Of a stretch of 64,000 bases of DNA, positions 59,185 through 64,000 are shown one piece after another. The stretch lies in assembly GCF_003931915.1 (NCBI RefSeq), contig NZ_RSAA01000035.1:496001-560000 (forward strand). Direction: 5' to 3'. Position 1 is the stretch's first letter. Each line of letters starts with the position of its first letter. The notes below the pieces were generated by a model, which searched no databases, was not told the DNA's origin, and saw only the letters and a program-made list of their open reading frames with translations. The translations under genes were made by a program, and so were the position numbers. The DNA is from Saccharopolyspora rhizosphaerae (GTDB lineage: Bacteria > Actinomycetota > Actinomycetes > Mycobacteriales > Pseudonocardiaceae).

Positions 59185-60744
59185 CTACGACACGAAGCCG
59201 CCGACGTTCGCCCAGTCCAGCGCCAACGTCGGCAACACGCCCAGCAACAGCGTCACGACCACGCCCAGCGTGATCGCCGCCGTCGTGAACGCACCCGGCA
59301 CGCTGACGGTGGGGCCGTCCGCAGCCGGTTCCTGGAAGTGCATCAGCACGATGACACGAAGGTAGAAGAAGGCCGCAACCGCACTGGCCACCAGGGCCAC
59401 CACCACCAAGGGTGCCATGCCGTCGGTCAGCGCGGCCTCGAAGACCACGAACTTCCCGACGAAACCGCTGGTCATGGGGATGCCGGCGAGGGCGAGCAGC
59501 AGGAAGGTGAACACCCAGGCGACCAGCGGTGAACGCTTCGCCAAGCCGGCCCAGTCCGAAAGGTGAGTTGCCTCACCGTCGGAACGGCGCACGAGGCTGA
59601 TCACACCGAACACGGCGAGCGTGGTGAACCCGTAGGCCAACAGGTAGAACAGCGTCGCCGCCAGCCCGCGGTCGGACAGCGCGAGCGCGCCCAGCAGCAT
59701 GAACCCGGCGTGCGCGACCGACGAGTAAGCGATCATCCGCTTGATGTCGCGCTGGGTCAGGCCCAGCACCACACCGATGACCATCGACACCACGGCGATC
59801 GTCCACACGACGCCGCGCCACTCCCAGCTGGAAGCCTCGAAGGCGACCTGCAGCACGCGCAGGATCCCGCCGAACGCGGCGACCTTGGTGCAGGCGGCCA
59901 TGAAACCGGTGACCGCGGTCGGGGCGCCCTGGTAGACGTCCGGGGTCCAGGTGTGGAACGGGCCGACCGAGGCCTTGAACAGCAGACCCACCAGCAGCAG
60001 GCCGAGACCGGCGAACAGCAGCGTGTCCGAGCGCTCCGAACCGGCAGTCGCGTCGGCGATCGCCTGCAGCTTCACCGAACCCGCGTAGCCGTACAGCAGC
60101 GCGAGCCCGTAGAGGAAGAACGCGGAGGCGAAGGCCCCGAGCAAGAAGTACTTCACGGCCGACTCCTGCGAGAGCAAGCGCCGCCGCTTGGCCAGCCCGC
60201 ACATCAGGTACAGCGGCAGGCTCAGCACCTCCAGCGCGATGAACATCGTCAGCAGGTCGTTGGAGGCGCAGAACACCATCATCCCGCCGAGGGAGAACAG
60301 CGCGAGCGGGAAGACCTCGGTCCGCATCCCGGTCGCCGACGCGGCGGCGCGGCTCATCGTCCCCGGGCCCTCGGCCGGAGCGGCCTCGGCCACGAACGCA
60401 CCGCCCGGCTCCACCGAGCGGTCGGCGATCAGCAGCACCGAACCCAGGCCCAGCGCCAGCAGCGTGCCCCACAGGAACAGGGTCGGCGGGTCGATGGCCA
60501 ACGAGTCCGACAGCGTGGTCACGCCCGTCCCGGCGGACCGCGCGAACACCGCCAGCGCGACGCCGGCGAGGACGATCGAGGCGAGGCTCAGCCCGACCTG
60601 CACCGACCAGCGCTGGTGCCGCGGCAGGAACGCCTCGACCAGGATCGCCAGGCAGGCGGCACCGAGGATCACCAGCACCGGCGCGATCGCCGCGTAGTCG
60701 ATCGGCGGAATCTCGACGAAACCCAGCTGACTCGGGAATCCCAC
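59185..60744 (-). CDS. nuoN: NADH-quinone oxidoreductase subunit N
   Basis: 519 residues from GTG 60744, 2 nt after the nuoM stop. It is a 13-14-helix antiporter-like subunit of respiratory complex I. Marks are ALEVLSLPLYLMCGLAKR with the conserved Glu, the SAVKYFLLGAF lysine segment, and KASVGPFHTWTPDVYQGAP. It is one of three proton-pumping subunits in the membrane arm. An insert of about 40 residues (VEPGGAFVAEAAPAEGPG) before helix 4 is typical for actinobacteria. It is last of the nuo genes. Confidence 0.96.
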   Translation of the reverse strand: MGFPSQLGFVEIPPIDYAAIAPVLVILGAACLAILVEAFLPRHQRWSVQVGLSLASIVLAGVALAVFARSAGTGVTTLSDSLAIDPPTLFLWGTLLALGLGSVLLIADRSVEPGGAFVAEAAPAEGPGTMSRAAASATGMRTEVFPLALFSLGGMMVFCASNDLLTMFIALEVLSLPLYLMCGLAKRRRLLSQESAVKYFLLGAFASAFFLYGLALLYGYAGSVKLQAIADATAGSERSDTLLFAGLGLLLVGLLFKASVGPFHTWTPDVYQGAPTAVTGFMAACTKVAAFGGILRVLQVAFEASSWEWRGVVWTIAVVSMVIGVVLGLTQRDIKRMIAYSSVAHAGFMLLGALALSDRGLAATLFYLLAYGFTTLAVFGVISLVRRSDGEATHLSDWAGLAKRSPLVAWVFTFLLLALAGIPMTSGFVGKFVVFEAALTDGMAPLVVVALVASAVAAFFYLRVIVLMHFQEPAADGPTVSVPGAFTTAAITLGVVVTLLLGVLPTLALDWANVGGFVS

Positions 60745-60746
60745 TG

Positions 60747-62324
60747 TCAGTTACCTCCCTGCGAGGTCACGGGGTCGGTGACGCCGACCTCGCTCATGGT
60801 TGCCGCGACCGACGGGTTGATCACGTCCAGCACCGGCTTCGGGTACGCGCCGAGCCCGACGATCAGCACGATCAGCGGGGCCAGCACGGCGATCTCCCGC
60901 GCACCGAGGTCGGCCAGCCGGAGCCGGTGGGCGCCTTCGCGGTTCGGGTCGGTCACCGCCCCCGGGCCGCCCGCGGTGCCCAGCAGCGCGTCACCGCGCA
61001 CCGGGCCCTGCATCGTGCGCTGGTACAGCCACAGCACGTAGACCGCGGCCAGGACCATGCCGATCGTGGCGAGCACCGTGTGCACCGGACGGGTCGGGAA
61101 GGACCCGATCAGCACGAGGAACTCGCTGATGAACGAGTTGGTGCCGGGCAGCGACAGGGTGCTCAGCCCGGCGATGAGCAGCGTGCCCGCCAGCAGCGGG
61201 GTCACCTTCGCCATACCGCCGTAGTCGGCGATCCGGGTGGACCCGCCGCGAACGATGATCATGCCGATGACCAGGATCAGCATGCCCGTGGCGATGCTGT
61301 GGTTGATCATGTACGACACCGCGCCGACGTGCGCCTGCGAGGTGAACGCGAAGATCCCCAGCGCGATGAACCCGAAGTGCGCGATGGAGACGTAGGCGAT
61401 GAACCGCTTGAGGTCGGTCTGCCCGAACGCCTGCAGCGAGCCGTAGAGCACGCCGAGCACCGCCAGCGCCAGCACCACCGGCGCCAGCTGCTGCGAGGCC
61501 AGCGGGGTCAGCGGCAGGCTGTAGCGCAGGAAGCCGAAGGTGCCGACCTTGTCCAGCACGCCCACCACGATCACCGCGACGCCGATCGGCGCCTGCTGCG
61601 CGGCGTCCGGCAGCCAGGTGTGGAACGGGACCAGCGGGGCCTTGATCGCGAACGCGACGAAGAAGCCCAGGAACAGCCAGATCTGCACGGTGGCCGGGGC
61701 GTCCGACAGGATCGGGACCAGCTTGGCCCAGTCGAAGGTGCCCTCACCGGTGACCTGCGCGCTGTAGCTGTAGGCGCCGATCGCCGAGGCCAGCATGATC
61801 AGGCCGCCGAGGAACGAGTACAGGAAGAACTTCACCGCGGCGTAGGTGCGGTTCTCACCGCCGTAGCCGCCGATGAGGAAGTACATCGGGATCAGCATGA
61901 TCTCGAAGAGCACGTAGAACAGGAACACGTCGGTGGCTGCGAAGACCGCCACCGTCAGCGCCTGCTCGAGCAGCAGCAGCGAGAAGAACCCGCCGTGCGT
62001 GCGGCCCTCCGGCAGCCGTTCGCCCCAGCTGTAGCCGAGCACCAGCGGGGTGAGCACGGCGATGACCAGGATCATCACCAGCGCGATGCCGTCGACGCCG
62101 AACGAGAAGTTGATGTCGAACGACGGGATCCACGGGATCGAGCTGGTCAGCTGCATCCGCGGTCCGGCCGGGTCGTAGGCGGACCAGGCGGCCGCGGCGA
62201 CCACGAGTTCGGCGAGGGAGAACCCGAGCGCGGTCCACTTCGCCACGCCGGTGTTGCCGCGCAGCAGCGCCACCACCACCGACCCGACGATCGGCAGCAG
62301 CACCAAGGCGAGCAGCAGGGTCAT
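60747..62324 (-). CDS. nuoM: NADH-quinone oxidoreductase subunit M
   Basis: 525 residues from ATG 62324, with GGGAGGAG 5 nt upstream. Fourteen membrane helices include LFEIMLIPMYFLIGGYGG (conserved Glu in helix 5), KFFLYSFLGGL, and KAPLVPFHTWLPDAAQQAP (Lys in helix 7). The sequence ends with a short hydrophilic tail. NuoM is the middle antiporter-like subunit. Its ATG overlaps the stop of a 48-codon frame between nuoL and nuoM. Confidence 0.97.
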   Translation of the reverse strand: MTLLLALVLLPIVGSVVVALLRGNTGVAKWTALGFSLAELVVAAAAWSAYDPAGPRMQLTSSIPWIPSFDINFSFGVDGIALVMILVIAVLTPLVLGYSWGERLPEGRTHGGFFSLLLLEQALTVAVFAATDVFLFYVLFEIMLIPMYFLIGGYGGENRTYAAVKFFLYSFLGGLIMLASAIGAYSYSAQVTGEGTFDWAKLVPILSDAPATVQIWLFLGFFVAFAIKAPLVPFHTWLPDAAQQAPIGVAVIVVGVLDKVGTFGFLRYSLPLTPLASQQLAPVVLALAVLGVLYGSLQAFGQTDLKRFIAYVSIAHFGFIALGIFAFTSQAHVGAVSYMINHSIATGMLILVIGMIIVRGGSTRIADYGGMAKVTPLLAGTLLIAGLSTLSLPGTNSFISEFLVLIGSFPTRPVHTVLATIGMVLAAVYVLWLYQRTMQGPVRGDALLGTAGGPGAVTDPNREGAHRLRLADLGAREIAVLAPLIVLIVGLGAYPKPVLDVINPSVAATMSEVGVTDPVTSQGGN

Positions 62325-62467
62325 CGGATCTCCTCCCGGAGCTCACTGGGCCGGACCGGTCCACCGCGACCAGTGCCGGTCGCCGAAGCCGTGCGGCTTC
62401 CCCATTTCGCGAGACGTTCGACGGTGCCCCGACCGCCGGCGGGGGCGAGGGCGGAGGTGCTGGTCAT
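62321..62467 (-). CDS. Possible 48-residue protein coupled to nuoL and nuoM
   Basis: A frame from ATG 62467 to TGA 62321 fills the nuoL-nuoM gap. ATG overlaps the nuoL stop (ATGA) with GGGGA 7 nt upstream, and its TGA overlaps the nuoM ATG (ATGA), so both junctions fit translational coupling. The product starts [20 protein letters not shown] and ends PSELREEIR. It is basic, has no membrane helix and no family I know. It may be a small complex I factor or just a frame carrying ribosomes from nuoL to nuoM. Confidence 0.5.
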   Translation of the reverse strand: MTSTSALAPAGGRGTVERLAKWGSRTASATGTGRGGPVRPSELREEIR

Positions 62468-64000
62468 GTCGGGATCCCCACTGCCATCAGGGCGGCGACC
62501 ACGAGGACCCCGCCGAAGAGCATGGACAGGGCGTAGGACCGGACGAACCCGGTCTGCCAGCGCCGCATCCGGCTGGAGCTGAACGTCAGCAGCGAAGCGA
62601 TGCCGGTGACCGTGCCGTCCACGCCCTTGCGGTCCACCACGAGCAGGCCCTTGGTGAGGCCGAAGGCCGGGCGCACCGCCACCAGGTCGTTGAGCGCGTT
62701 GCCGCCGAGGTCGGCGCGGGCCGCCCGCACCACCGGCGACACGTTCGCCGGGCGTTCCACCGGAACCGGCTTGCGCCCCACCACCAGCCACGCGATCAGC
62801 GCGCCCAGCGCCGAGAGACCCACCGTGAGGACGGGGATCAGCGCGTGCGGGACAGCGGTGTGCGGAGCTTCCTGCAGCTCGCCCAGCGACGGGGCCAGGA
62901 ACGTCACCAGCCGGTCGCCGCCGGCGAGGAACCCGCCCGCCGCGACCGAACCGACGGCCAGCACGATCATCGGGCCGGTCATGATCGCCGGCGACTCGTG
63001 CGGGTGGAACTCCTGGCCGTTGGAGGCCTTGAGGTTCTGCCAGCGCTTCTCGCCGAAGAACGTCATCAGCACCAGGCGCGTCATGTAGAACGCGGTGATG
63101 CCCGCGCCCAGCATCGCGGCACCGCCGAAGACCCAGCCGCGCCAACCCTCCTGGCCGAACGCCGCTTCGATGATGGCGTCCTTGGAGTAGAAGCCGGACA
63201 GGAACGGGAACCCGATCAGCGCCAGGTAGCCGAGCCCGAACGTGGTGAAGGTGATCGGCATGTACCGGGCGAGGCCGCCGAACTTGCGCATGTCGACCTC
63301 GTCGTTCATGCCGTGCATCACCGAACCGGCGCCGAGGAAGAGCCCGGCCTTGAAGAAGCCGTGGGTGAGCAAGTGCATGATGCCCAGCGCGTACCCGGCC
63401 GGTCCGAGCCCCACGGCCAGCATCATGTAGCCGATCTGGCTGACCGTGGAGTAGGCCAGGACCTTCTTGATGTCGTCGTAGGCGCAACCGATGACGCACC
63501 CGACCAGCAGCGTCACCGCACCGACGACGGTGACGGCCAGCTGCCCGCCCGGCGAGAGCGAGAACAGCGGGTTGGAGCGGGCGACCAGGTAGACGCCCGC
63601 GGTGACCATCGTCGCGGCGTGGATCAGCGCGGAGACCGGAGTCGGGCCTTCCATCGCGTCCGGCAACCAGGCCTGCAGCGGGACCTGGCCGGACTTGCCG
63701 CAGGCGCCGAGGAGCAGCAGCAGGGTGATCGCCAGCAGCACGCCGGGCGAGAGCTCACCGGCGCGGGCGAAGACCTCCGCGTACTGGGTGGTGCCGAGGT
63801 TGGCGAACAGCAGGAAGATCGCGAGCGCCAGGCCGACGTCACCGACGCGGTTCATCACGAACGCCTTGGTCGCCGCCGCAGCCGCCGACGGGCGGTGCTG
63901 CCAGAACCCGATCAGCAGGTAGGACGCCAGGCCGACGCCTTCCCAGCCGAGGTAGAGCGTCACGAAGCTGTTGCCCAGCACCAGGATCAGCATCGCGGCG
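62464..64000 (-). CDS. nuoL: NADH-quinone oxidoreductase subunit L, 5' end outside window
   Basis: 512 codons of the 3' part are visible; the start lies beyond 64000. Motifs are [16 protein letters not shown] (conserved Glu), the NRVGDVGL segment, [31 protein letters not shown] (in parts) with the helix-7 lysine, and [18 protein letters not shown]. The end includes the lateral helix and the final transmembrane anchor ([22 protein letters not shown]). NuoL is the distal proton pump of complex I. Its stop overlaps the ATG of the small frame. Confidence 0.97.
   Translation of the reverse strand, partial: AAMLILVLGNSFVTLYLGWEGVGLASYLLIGFWQHRPSAAAAATKAFVMNRVGDVGLALAIFLLFANLGTTQYAEVFARAGELSPGVLLAITLLLLLGACGKSGQVPLQAWLPDAMEGPTPVSALIHAATMVTAGVYLVARSNPLFSLSPGGQLAVTVVGAVTLLVGCVIGCAYDDIKKVLAYSTVSQIGYMMLAVGLGPAGYALGIMHLLTHGFFKAGLFLGAGSVMHGMNDEVDMRKFGGLARYMPITFTTFGLGYLALIGFPFLSGFYSKDAIIEAAFGQEGWRGWVFGGAAMLGAGITAFYMTRLVLMTFFGEKRWQNLKASNGQEFHPHESPAIMTGPMIVLAVGSVAAGGFLAGGDRLVTFLAPSLGELQEAPHTAVPHALIPVLTVGLSALGALIAWLVVGRKPVPVERPANVSPVVRAARADLGGNALNDLVAVRPAFGLTKGLLVVDRKGVDGTVTGIASLLTFSSSRMRRWQTGFVRSYALSMLFGGVLVVAALMAVGIPT

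Overview
This is a 64-kb high-GC actinobacterial chromosome segment. The conserved gene order points to the Pseudonocardiaceae, most like Saccharopolyspora: tRNA-Thr, tRNA-Met, rpmG, two MaoC-type dehydratases, tRNA-Trp, secE, nusG, rplK, rplA, rplJ, rplL, mceG, then rpoB and rpoC, plus a menaquinone-type nuo operon. The genus is an inference from gene order and base composition; no 16S gene is present.

Layout. (1) 1-7.9 kb, minus strand: a type VII (ESX)-type polymorphic toxin cassette. A YbaB-like protein and an EspC-like small protein precede a 1718-residue protein with a WXG-type N-terminus, long low-complexity linkers, a caspase/CPD-like domain and a C-terminal ADP-ribosyltransferase. 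Directly downstream lies a two-domain ADP-ribosylglycohydrolase, the likely antidote, cut by the window edge. (2) 8.0-10.3 kb: a MocR-type regulator, an unrecognised lysine-rich protein behind a LexA-like dyad, and strong terminators. (3) 10.3-18 kb: rpoC and rpoB with a good sigma-A-type promoter. (4) 19-22.2 kb: a TPR-CHAT protein whose CHAT catalytic pair looks replaced. (5) 22.5-33.8 kb: a complete mce lipid-import operon (mceG, two YrbE permeases, mceA-F, two Mce-associated proteins) with overlapping stop/start codons. (6) 34.1-40.9 kb: ribosomal protein, nusG and secE genes, hadA/hadB homologues and three tRNAs. (7) 41-46 kb: a GGDEF-EAL protein, a hydrolase and small conserved genes. 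(8) 46.1-51.1 kb: tRNA-Tyr and a decayed accessory stretch with two tyrosine-recombinase fragments, LysR/SDR cargo, a truncated KAP-like NTPase, an orphan ABC ATPase and a frameshifted NTF2-like gene. (9) 51.2-58 kb: VOC protein, YajQ, RmlA, HtpX, YceI, dimethylargininase with a divergent Lrp regulator, and a membrane-anchored sunset-domain-like protein. (10) 58.1-64 kb: polyprenyl diphosphate synthase, nuoN, nuoM, a hidden 48-codon frame coupled at both ends, and the 3' part of nuoL.

The most notable system is the ESX-type ADP-ribosyltransferase toxin with its tandem glycohydrolase. Two other items merit attention: the small frame between nuoL and nuoM, and the integrase relics at tRNA-Tyr.
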